From positions 16,586,501 to 16,650,500 of the forward strand of contig CATNEN010000039.1 in NCBI GenBank assembly GCA_950097015.1: DNA of 64,000 bases. Reading direction: 5' to 3'. Source of the DNA: Macrostomum hystrix (taxonomy: Eukaryota > Platyhelminthes > Macrostomidae). Made by a program: the position numbers and the translations under genes. The notes beneath the pieces are model-generated. The model was not told the origin of the DNA and did not search any database. It saw nothing but the letters and a program-made list of their open reading frames with translations. Below, piece by piece: positions 54,218-64,000 of the stretch. Every line of letters begins with the position of its first letter. The first letter of the stretch is position 1.

Positions 54218-54750
54218 TTGGGTAGGATTATCGGATATTCAGAATCTATTGGTGCAGTAGGATTATCGGATATTCAGAATCTATTGATTCAGTAGGATTA
54301 TCGGATATTCAGAATCTATTGATTCAGTAGGATTATCGGTTATTCAGAATCTATTGATTCAGTAGGATTATCGGATATTCAGAATCTATTGATTCAGTAG
54401 GATTATCGGATATTCAGAATCTATTGATTCAGTAGGATTATCGGATATTCAGAATCTATTGATTCACTAGCATTGTTGGATAATTAGTCTGTTTTTAGTG
54501 TCGCAATGTATTTTTCTGTCTACTCTTGTCTAATCTATTGATTCAGTAGGATTATCGGATATTCAGAATCTATTGATTCAGTAGGATTATCGGATATTCA
54601 GAATCTATTGATTCAGTAGGATTATCGGTTATTCAGAATCTATTGATTCAGTAGGATTATCGGATATTCAGAATCTATTGATTCACTAGCATTGTTGGAT
54701 AATTAGTCTGTTTTTAGTGTCGCAATGTATTTTTCTGTCTACTCTTGTTT
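54218..54750. repeat. Minisatellite, 35-bp unit with duplicated end block
   Basis: Units contain GTAGGATTATCGGATATTCA and GAATCTATTGATTCA. A unique CACTAGCATTGTTGGATAAT block ends each of two sub-arrays, about 218 bp apart. Confidence 0.94.
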
Positions 54751-55024
54751 TACTCTCCGTGTCTTTATGTTGATTGTTGTGCTTTTAAGCCATATTGTCC
54801 AGTAAGCTTTAACAACAGTCGGTAAATAAATTCAGTTAAATTTCTGCAATTATTTTCCATCAGTGTCAATTTCCAGTTTTTTGTGTGCTTTTTTGAAAAA
54901 TTTCTGCTTTTTTCAGTCTTAAAATTGTGTTCTTTGTCCATTAGAAATAACTTTATTGATATTTAAAATTTCCTAGTTCTAGTTAATGTGCTTTTTCCCC
55001 ATTAATATGCCATAGAATTTAGAT

Positions 55025-55790
55025 GCCATACACTATATCTGCCATTTTCAATGGTTCATTCAGATGCCATAGACTATATCTGCCATTTTCAATGGTTCAT
55101 CTAGATGCCATACACTATATCTGCCATTTTCAATGGTTCATCTAGATGCCATAGACTTTGTCTGCCATTTTCAATGGTTCATCTAGATGCCATAGACTAT
55201 GTCTGCCATTTTCAATGGTTCATTCAAATGCTATAGACTTTCTCTGCCATTTTCAATGGTTCATCCGGATGCCATTGACAATGTCTGCCATTTTCAATGG
55301 TTCATTCAGATGCCATAGACTATGTCTGCCATTTTCAATGGTTCATCTAGATGCCATAGACTATGTCTGCCCTTTTCAATGGTTCATCTAGATGCCATAG
55401 ACTATATCTGCCATTTTCAATGGTTCATCTAGATGCCATAGACTTTGTCTGCCATTTTCAATGGTTCATCTAGATGCCATAGACTATATCTGCCATTTTC
55501 AATGGTTCATCTAGATGCCATAGACTTTGTCTGCCATTTTCAATGGTTTATTTAGATGCCATAGACTATGTCTGCCATTTTCAATGGTTCATTTAGATGC
55601 CATACACTATATCTGCCATTTTCAATGGTTCATCCGGATTCCATAGACTATGTCTGCCATTTTCAATGGTTCATCCGGATTCCATAGACTATGTCTTCCA
55701 TTTTCAATGGTTCATCCGGATGCCATAGACTATGTCTGCCATTTTCAATGGTTCATCCGGATGCCATAAACTATGTCTGCCAGTTTGAGT
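55025..55790. repeat. Minisatellite, 41-bp unit
   Basis: About 19 units built from TCTGCCATTTTCAATGGTTC + ATCTAGATGCCATAGACTAT. Confidence 0.95.
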
Positions 55791-55799
55791 GCTACATTC

Positions 55800-56200
55800 A
55801 TTCATGTATTCGTTTTCAGTCATTTAGGTGTAATTTATATTACGTGGGCGCAGTTGCTCATATATTTAATTATTATTTTGTAACATGATATTTGAAACAT
55901 CACATTTGTAATCTATAAATTAATGCCTCGAGTTAAACACTGATTTAAAGAGAAATAATTAGGGGAATATAGCCAAGGTAGATATGAGTTTAATAATACG
56001 ATAGTTAAATTTTGTAGAAAAAATAAATAAGCTAATAATAGTGTTTCGTTATTACAGTCAAACACATACTGTTTTACTTTAACGCCATAAGTAATCAATC
56101 TAATTAAAATCCATGTCTCCATGACAGCTGAATAACTCAATCGATTAAACCTAAAGCTCACACGATATAGAAGCCGTATGCCATGAGCTCACAGAAGTGT
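55800..56200. other. Intergenic, no recognised features
   Basis: AT-rich unique sequence between the 41-bp array and the fucolectin fragment. Confidence 0.45.
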
Positions 56201-56206
56201 AGATAA

Positions 56207-56600
56207 TTATTCAGGTAGCTCATTATGCGGATCTTGATCCCAGTTAGTCCGCAAGACATTGGTAACCAAGAATGGCACAGTGATATTCTCTTGATCGCAG
56301 ATAACATCGTTAATTAGCAGAGCAAAGTTGTTCATTCGCTCCAGTGATTGGTCGTTGCGGTTGTACACAGTAACGTAAGTGACAACAGACTCCCGAGCCA
56401 AGTAGGCCTCCCACTATTCGTTCTGGCCTGGGTACGTGTGTATGCAATGACCAGAATTGTAATTCGGATCCGTGTTACCGTCCATTGCTCGGATACACTC
56501 GCCGCTATAAGCCACAGACTCCTGGCTGCAGTTGTACAGTTGCCAGAAAAATTCAATTAAACTAATGAATATACGTTGGCGATCAAAGTGCCAGCATGAA
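56207..56600 (-). pseudogene. Fucolectin-like (F5/8 type C, FTP) domain fragment with in-frame stop
   Basis: Minus-strand reading gives SQESVAYSGECIRAMDGN, then TDPNYNSGHCIHT, NE-stop-WEAYL, and TYVTVYNRND...ERMNNF. This follows the fucolectin/tachylectin-4 domain pattern: AVDGN, NYNSGSCTHT, WWEVDL, V-IYNR-D, ERLNNF. A TAG lies exactly where the first Trp of the family's Trp-Trp pair is expected, so a single TGG-to-TAG change would explain it. The frame is otherwise open to a stop at 56207. No partner exons are recognisable upstream, where an 18-bp tandem repeat begins at 56615. It may be a dead lectin gene or a stray exon of a lectin-bearing receptor. The family assignment is by eye. Confidence 0.55.
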
Positions 56601-56614
56601 TGACTATCGTTACC

Positions 56615-56700
56615 TATGATGCCCGATCCATACATGATGCCCAATTCATACATGATGCCCGATCCATACATGATGCCCGATCCATACATGATGCCCCAAT
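56615..56700. repeat. Short tandem repeat, 18-bp unit (CCATACATGATGCCCGAT)
   Basis: Four to five units at the upstream edge of the fucolectin-like fragment. Confidence 0.9.
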
Positions 56701-57256
56701 CATTTGACTCACAGGTATTTGACTCACAAACAAGTCAAAAGTCGCCAAAAAACTCCAAGATATTTTGGCGCACTAATAGGTGGCTTATCGGCTTCGCATC
56801 AAAGGATGTTAGAACACACGATTTTCAATATTAAAAATTGAAACATACTTTTAGAGAATATGTACTGACAATGATTAAAAGGCAATCAAAATACCTTTGC
56901 CCTTGTTACAAGTCGCAGAGAAGAGACGCAGACTATAATATTAGAGTTAAGCATCTTAGTGTAACTTCTATCGTTAGACGAACTCTACGCAACCCACCCT
57001 GGAAATGTACAGTTCAAATTTTAGTTTTGTTTTCTGTATGTATAAACTTCATAATAAGGTCCACAGCAAAAATAGTAGTAGCCGTTTATTTGTAATTAAA
57101 AAATAATTTGAGGATTTTTTGTCTGACAAAGTAAAGCTTCAAACAATTGGGAAATATATTTGTATTCTCAGTTAAGCATAAAGATTAGAAAAGTAGCTCG
57201 AATAGCTACGACAAAAAAGACAGATGTTCAGGTGTAAGGACTACTGGAGTATAGGT

Positions 57257-57582
57257 AATAAATAAGAGTACAATTTGCAGGAAGGGCTGTGGGCAATGGC
57301 ACTCCACTAGGTGACAGTAGACCCGCAGCCAGCGAGGAGGCAGTTCTGTCAATTTCGCTGACTCCGAGAACACACGCATACAGATACTGTACGAAGGCAC
57401 ACGCTCACACAGGTGTGTACATCTGTCCTGACTTTCTCATCGTCAGGCAGTGTACACTGTTACTGTGCCTTGGAGTTTGTCGCTCAAGTACAGCCAGCCA
57501 AAATTAATATGGCCTCGCTGCGGAATCGAGATCAATGAGCTTGGTGCGTGAGTCAAACACGTTAGACCGCTCTGCCATATAC
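57257..57582 (-). mobile_element. tRNA-derived SINE (family 1), minus strand
   Basis: Complement of the same body, ending at the right with CGGAATCGAGA...GACCGCTCTGCCATA, the complement of the tRNA-like head. Lies 3' of the polycystin-like gene. Confidence 0.8.
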
Positions 57583-57795
57583 CCGAGCATATATAGATAA
57601 TTGGACCTTGGTTCAACTATGTTTTAATGTTTATAGAGGGGCAAGCACCTGCAAGTACGTAGGTGTATAATTATGAGAGGCGATTCAGTTCCCTAACATC
57701 CATTTTCTCCACACACCACTGAATTTTAGAGTGCGTTGCGTTGAGACCTTGTCAAATTTGGGGAAGTGAATTTTTTCCGAATAAATATTCAAACG

Positions 57796-60700
57796 CTACA
57801 TAGTGTTCCTACGCAACGGAAAATCCTGTACCAGATTGCTGACGCCACTGTTCCTCTTCGACGACAACGCTGATGAAGCGAGCGTCAGAAACAGCTGGCT
57901 GTCCCACTTTCGGCTGGCACTCGATGCTCTGCTCATGACGAAGTCGATGTAGCCGAGTTTCAAGTCGAGTCGGTCTGCCGCCGCCTCGACGCCTGAAAAA
58001 TTATGGACATAAAATAGACGCAATTTTTTACAGTTTGCAGGAAAAATTAATGACAGCGAGAAAGCTAAACTCACCTTCAGACTCTTTGTACTGCGACGCT
58101 GTCAACTTTCCGGAGAGAAAAGTGTCTCGAAGACGCTTCAGGATGAGCTGCACAATTTGAAAGTCTCTCGGGGCGTTGCCGCAGTCCACCGACTCCCGGG
58201 ACTGTTCGTAGCTGTCGTTGAGAACTGTGATAAACATGTTGACCACGATGAACATCAGGAAGGAGACGTAGAACGAGAATGCCAGCTTCGGCAGCAGGCC
58301 GTTGCCACTAACTGACTGCATATCAAACTTGCCTAACATCGCCGAGAACAGAGTGGACATTGTGCCTGTGAATGAACTGAACTCAGTCCTCAAACTACTC
58401 AGTAGCAGGTTCATCAGAAAGCAGAAGGCAAAGAAAATGACACAGAACACAATGCCGAAAGAGCTCATCTGTCCAAGCGACAAACGGAGAGTGGTGAGCA
58501 GGTGACCGAGATTTCGACTGAACCTGACAAAGCTTAGCAAAGACAGCTGAAGCAAGAAGGTCGCCCCACCGAGGCAGTAGAAGAAGTATTCGTTGAGCTG
58601 AAACAGCTGTCGCAGCTGCGGTCGACCTCCGTTGATGGCAGCCTCAAGAGCGGAGCCAGTTTTAATTGATCGCAGAGCGTAACAAGCGCACGCGATGAGC
58701 ATAAAGACGACCACGCCAGCGTCAAGCCAGTTCTCAAAGCTGGACCAGAACTGGCGCCATTTGCGGAGACGCGCAATCAGCATGGCGACGCGTACGACAG
58801 TCAGAATCCCGGCCAGAATTTCGGAGACCAAAGCGAAAACTCCGATAGCTCCAACGTAACGATAAAGGCGCGTGCTTAGCAACTGAGCGCTCACCCACGC
58901 ACCGCCATATGATCTCAGCTCTGTTGCCATGGCAACCGCAGTAAACATGTTTACATCCGGGTAAAACAAGTCGAGTTCAACAACCACAAGTCTTGTGTCA
59001 TTGTCCAGCCATCGGAGTTGCTCTAGCCGGTTGATGAAGGTGCGGCTTGCGTTAACGCCATCGGGAAGCAGCGCGACATAACCTCCGCCTCTGTGGTCTC
59101 CGAAGACACCCGAGTACGATGCACCATCGGGCCAGTTCATGAAGGCCTGAGCCAGCGGGTCAGCTGAGAAGTTGCATCTCGCAGTTTGAGTCCAGCCAGT
59201 TGTGAAACAGCGCACCTCGTCCCCAGTGCGGTCAGGCCATCCTCGCAACTGTCGCACCGATAGGCGGCTCAGCCTGTAGCCAACCCGGTCCGCAATGAAA
59301 TATGACTTTGGGTCGGTAAATACTGCAGGTATGAGGCCGGACCTGATCACGTCATACAGATAATCCACTGTACGATTAACCTTCACTAAATCGTTGTATT
59401 TGAGGTGTTCTTTGACGCTTTTGTGCAATTGATACGTGCCAGAGTCAACATTTCCGTAGCAAATGCAGTACTGCAGCAGCAGCAATAGCACGGTAAGTCC
59501 CAATTGTACTGAAGTGCCGATTGCAGCCTCTCTAATTGGGTCTTGCTTGGCGTGCGCCTCCAGTTCGTACAGAAAAGCGACTCCATCTGAAGATCGAATT
59601 GAATTAGTATAGCCACACGATTAAGCAACAGACAAACTGCACCTGTTAGACAAGAATCAAAGCGTACCTCTTTTGTAAGCGTCATTGAAGTACCGCACTC
59701 GAATGATTGGTGCATTGTCGACGTCGTAGTCTTTTCGAAAAATCACAACCAGAACCAGACCGATAAGAGCGACCTTAGAATTAGAATAGCATTTTAGCGG
59801 ATTTGCAAGATTGGTGGCGTCATACTTGAGAAAAAGTTATTTTATGAATTAGACAACTTTACTTAGACATTAGAAAAAGACAGCTAACGCCTAATAATTA
59901 CCCAGACAAAGCTAAACGCGAACCGCGGCCAATTCACTGATGTTGTGACAAAACCCATGTTTTAACTAATAACACATTTTAATAAATAACCTTCAATGGC
60001 TGAACCAGTAGAGCAGTTTGCACAAACGACAGTACAAAGGATAACAGCCATTGTTGAGACTTCTCCTGGCCCCATTGCATTGCGTAGAACACCAGGAAAA
60101 TGCCAGCGCCAACCATGCTGCCTAGAACCAGCGACCAGCCGATGTACTGGCACCAGTGGGGCAGCCGAAAGGCTCTCGGCCGGTCCATCTCGGGAGCTAC
60201 TATTGAGCTACTGGCAGGATTAGCGCTAAGATTTAGATGCCGTTGACGACGAACCACAATACCATTGTCGCGCTGCGAAGTTTTTGAAAAATTCCTCACT
60301 ATAGGTTATGATATCAACGATATGATATGATATCAAGTTTATCCATGGTAAAGCGTGGAAACTTTTGATTCAAATAGTGGAATTTCACGAAAGTCGGTCA
60401 TTCAGTTTAGGAGCTATTGTGAACTAATTTGAAACTATCCCCGTGGTCGTTCTACTGTACTTTCGCGGTGCACTCGGATTCTCAAAAAACTCACCAGATC
60501 ATGGTCTGAATCGGACGCATCGGCAATCTCTGCGCCAGCAACAATATCGCGACGCTTTTCCAAGCGTTGCTTCTCTGGATCGTCAATCTTGCGCTTGGAC
60601 TTCAAGAAGAATAGTGTGACAGCGGCTGACACCGGAATTACTACTAGAGCGCCCATGATTGACGTGACCAGAGTGTTGATCGAGAGTTTAATCGGACCAA

Positions 60701-63700
60701 TCGCGATCATGTCGGAAGCCGACTGGCTTCCCTCTCCCACACCATAAAACATGGCGTTAGATATCATTGTCATGAACAATAGGCAGAAGCAGACACCGAA
60801 TCTTTGAAGCCGAGTAAAGTTTGTATCAGTCTTGCGCTTGACAACCGACATCCACAGGTGGTCGTCCAGGAATTTGCGCGACAGATTGTTCTTTACAAAG
60901 CGAGGCTGAAACGCCAGATCCTCCTTCGTTGCCAATTGGATTATATTTTGCTTCTGATTGACGCGAATGACTTCGTTGTTCATGAACACGTAGCTGAAGT
61001 CGAAAGTGGTGTGTTTGTAAATGAGTTTATAAAGGGTCAACTAAACGTAACACGGACTAGTTATATAATTAATACACTCAGAAAATTCTACCTCGTGTTG
61101 TAATGAGTATCCGTGATCACAATCTTCCTTAGCCGCCAAGGCTGAACTGATTGTAGACCATCCAGAACTATTCTCAGCTCAAGAATGTCTCCAAGGTGAA
61201 AGGGAACAGTCAGAGCGAAGTGATTGATGTCACCGTCGTTAAAGTTCTAAGAATTTCGGACAAAAATTTTGAGTTCATTAAATTGACTGCTACTAATTAT
61301 CGTGCTTCGACTTAGTTCACGTATCTTACCTGACGAATACCGTCCGACAATATTCTAAAATATTCCCTGTGACTTTCGCCTACAATAGAAATATAAGGCT
61401 GGCCAGTTGTTCGACTGTGCTTGGTGTTCTCCGTGTAGACATCAAGCAGGTAGGTGAACCTCAGCTTCTGGTCATCGATCAGTGGGAGGTACATGAACTA
61501 AAATCAGTTATAAAGTGATAACACTGTTAATAAGTTTTTCTCTACTAGCCCCATAATCTAAATCATGCTCAAACCAACCTTCACGCGATCACTGCCATCA
61601 ACCCGACGGAGCCATACGGCAATGGGGATGAAAATAACCCAGAGAGCCACCACAGTAGCGACAACGGCAGCGCTGTCGGCCAGTTTGCCCTGCCAGTTAT
61701 CGAATAGAGTGCCAAAATCAATCAAGTTAGGCGCGACGCTCATTCCGGCGCCCAAACTGCCGAACAGGTTGCTGGAGAACCGCGGCCGTCCCGGCGATTC
61801 AGATACCTCGGCTGTGCAGGACGTTTCGCTGGGGCTGATCCACGCCTCCTTGCTGGCATCCCAGAATCGACAGGTGAACACCGAGAAGCCGATCTCGTAG
61901 GACAGGAGCGGGTTCGGGCAGGAGGTCGCCAGGCTGCCAGTTGACTCGCGATAGCAGTCAGCTCGCCTCACACCAATGAAGTAGGAGCCGTTTGTGGAAG
62001 CTGGCAGGAAAAACAACCCATCGGACGCATTCATAAGCTTGTTTGAAGGTGTTGGCAGACGGCCCAGCTGTACCAGTATCTCCAGTTTCTGACTAGCATT
62101 AAGAGGCTCGATTGTGACTTGCAGCACGCCAGTGGAGACGTTAACAGTGTGATAGAAGCTTAACCACCGATCAGAAGGCGTGGCGTTGACAATCGACTTT
62201 GCACCCGAAGTTGCTGGCAGTGAAAAATCAAAAGCGTCAACACTGGCTAACGCCGATCGACGCTTGCGACAACCGCGTTTTTCGATCATCAAGACGGACG
62301 ACTCCACCGAAGTTTTGGGTTGCCAGACATACGGACTGCGGCTGGAGAAAGCCGCCTTCACGGACTCGCAACCGCCCACCTGTGGCAAGTTTGCATCGCC
62401 GAGACTTGATAGAAACGTGACATTACCTGTGCTGCTATTGTTCAGACGGACACCCTGAACAGAGAGCGCCTGATCAGAGATTGAGTACGACCCTGAGCTA
62501 TTCAACAATATATCAGTGACTAAATCCACAGCCTTTAGTACTGCATCAATCACTGAGCGTATTCTCGCATTAACTGGGTTGCTAGTGGCGTTGACTGCTG
62601 TTATGCAAGACGATGACGAGATGGAACAATTAGCTTGGCTATCAGCATTTGCTACCTTTGATGTGGCATCAGATGCGTACCAAATATTTGAACCGGTTAG
62701 CACAATATCTGCAACGTGATGAAATCTTATGAAAGCTTTTTGCTATAATAAAAAAGATGATAAACTAGAGCTCACCAGGTCCAAGATAAGGGCGAACATC
62801 AGCTGGTAGCTTGTCACCCATTTGCCCAAATTTCTCCGTGATCTGGTTCAACTTCGAAGCGGACAGCTCCTGGTGTGCGACGGAAAATTATTCTTTTGTA
62901 AAAAATACACGCAATTATGCAGAAAGAAAAAGTCGTTTAAAAAAGTAGTTTCCATGCAGTTTACCTGCGCATCAAGCGTAACCTGGTCTGCTCTGTTTGC
63001 GGGAATCGCATTCCGTAGCACATCATTTGTCTGCTCCAAATCTTCCGGAGTAGCGATCGTGAAGTTGTAAATTACTTCTATTAACTTGGTGCGCAACTGA
63101 AAGGGTTGAATAAAAGTTTTTTAATGCACACACACACACTGATGGATAGTCAAGTTTTTTAGCGAAATCGTTTTTAGCGCTTATCACCGTGGTCATTTTA
63201 GCGTAAAAAGCGGCCGTTTCAGCGCTAGTAGCATTAGACCCTTCAGCATCTTCATTCTTTGCATTCATGACGGATGTCAGGCACATCAGTGTAGTGGCGG
63301 CTCCTTGCTGATTTCCACTTTTCAGGTGCTGATCCAGTTCGTTGTTTGTTCCATCAAAAATTGCGGTGAGGTTGCTAATTAGTTCGGCAGCGGAGACTGG
63401 CGGTGGATAAACCTGCAACAAGCGATTAGCTTGTGTATAGACTAATCATAAAATCATTCAAATTGTATAAAAGATTCGAAGTCATGACCTACTTAAATGG
63501 GCTACAAGCGAATGTTAGTGAAAGAATCAAAGAGCGACCCTAATAACAGGTTCTACTTACCACAACTTCAAAAATGAAAGCTATTTTGTCTCCAACACTG
63601 TCTATGACATTGATGTACGCATCTAGTCTGTAGTTGTTCAGTGAGGAACCGACTGGCAGGACAACTAGAGGCGACACTGCAGTTGGACCGTAGAACAAAA

Positions 63701-63994
63701 GAATGGTTCGCTGGCTGCCCTTGAGTCTAATCCGGTACTCATAGGTAAGACTCGATGTGGTTACATTGAACTCAACCCAGCTCCAGCAGGATAAGCGAAA
63801 ATCTGTCGACATCGCGATGCCCTCCCTGGGTTCGACTGTACAGTTTCCACCGCTGGCGGGCTTGTTAACAACAATCACCTTCCTGGCTGTGTTAGGGCCC
63901 ACCTGTGCGTAGCTTGACGCTTTTAACTCTACCAGGTACTCGACGCCTTCTGCAAGTGTCTTTGCTCTCCTATTTAACACGGCACTTTTGAAAC
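57796..63994 (-). CDS. Polycystin-1-like protein (REJ-GPS-PLAT-PKD channel), C-terminal 12 exons; 5' part outside the window
   Basis: Large multipass membrane protein of the PKD1/PKD1L/PKDREJ family. Exons on the minus strand: 63994-63561, 63412-63188, 63096-62965, 62869-62776, 62708-61579, 61497-61330, 61246-61092, 60993-60495, 60272-59991, 59773-59668, 59586-58075 and 57992-57796. They give 1643 residues in one frame. Order: REJ-type region (GGNCTVEP...FRLSCWSWVEF); GPS-like region (CRFWDASKEAW); TM1; PLAT domain (about 61497-60950); the loop LDDHLWMSVVKRK...FTRLQR, typical just before TM2; TM2 to TM5 (LPHWCQYIGW, SQQWLLSF...VQPLK); then S1, the extracellular polycystin domain, S2-S6 and pore (NEYFFYCLGG, SSFGIVFCVIFF, NMFITVLND). 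The acceptor at 60994 (CTTCAG) was chosen because the more obvious one at 61041 breaks the frame. The short tail shows no obvious coiled coil. The GPS lacks a recognisable HL-T/S cleavage tripeptide. Confidence 0.95.
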
Positions 63995-64000
63995 CTGAAA

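Noticed and set aside
60993-61040. Acceptor TTTAG at 61041 for the polycystin PLAT exon
   Set aside because: Joining it to the previous exon (phase 2) gives an immediate stop; CTTCAG at 60994 keeps the frame and the PLAT pattern.

Overview
The window is animal (metazoan) nuclear DNA. It holds multi-exon genes with GT-AG introns for valyl-tRNA synthetase, p70 S6 kinase, an ETS transcription factor, an LHPP-type HAD phosphatase, a rhodopsin-like GPCR and a polycystin-1-like receptor/channel. It also carries tRNA-derived SINEs and mariner-, CMC- and hAT-type DNA transposons. Gene style and transposon content suggest a non-vertebrate animal, possibly a lophotrochozoan or flatworm; the phylum cannot be fixed from sequence alone. 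About a quarter of the window (roughly 15-16 kb) is minisatellite, with a different motif in almost every intron and intergenic gap.

Layout. 0.8-2.05 kb: single-exon GPCR (-). 3.3-25.2 kb: LHPP-like gene (+) whose 14 kb second intron contains a complete seven-exon ETS-factor gene on the opposite strand (8.3-16.4 kb) and an unidentified minus-strand exon-like ORF (about 19.2 kb). Its third intron holds a CMC (CACTA/Mirage/Chapaev-like) transposon inserted inside a minisatellite. 26.05-26.87 kb: non-autonomous hAT element with a perfect 8-bp target duplication and an internal minisatellite. 29.0-37.3 kb: eight-exon valyl-tRNA synthetase (-) with an apparent GST-like domain at its C-terminus. 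37.3-43.4 kb: intergenic, with retrotransposon scraps, two large minisatellites and a cluster of the palindrome TAGGCCTA. 43.4-53.3 kb: seven-exon S6 kinase (+) whose first intron carries a 4.5 kb composite mariner element. 53.3-56.2 kb: minisatellites. 56.2-56.6 kb: broken fucolectin-like domain (-). 57.8-64.0 kb: the last twelve exons of a polycystin-1-like gene (-), running off the right edge.

Exon boundaries were derived by hand from splice consensus, reading frame and remembered family conservation. The coding totals divide evenly by three for ETS (562 aa), ValRS (1232 aa), S6K (461 aa) and the polycystin fragment (1643 aa in the window), which supports those models. S6K (TOR signalling) and ValRS (translation) are housekeeping genes; nothing suggests that the genes here form one pathway.

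The most unusual structures are four. A mariner element with perfect 34-bp ends carries only the DNA-binding half of its transposase, joined in frame to an unrelated DDE-like gene. A hAT MITE family carries a minisatellite. A CMC element landed in a minisatellite unit and its empty site can be rebuilt. The ValRS has its GST-like domain moved from the N- to the C-terminus.
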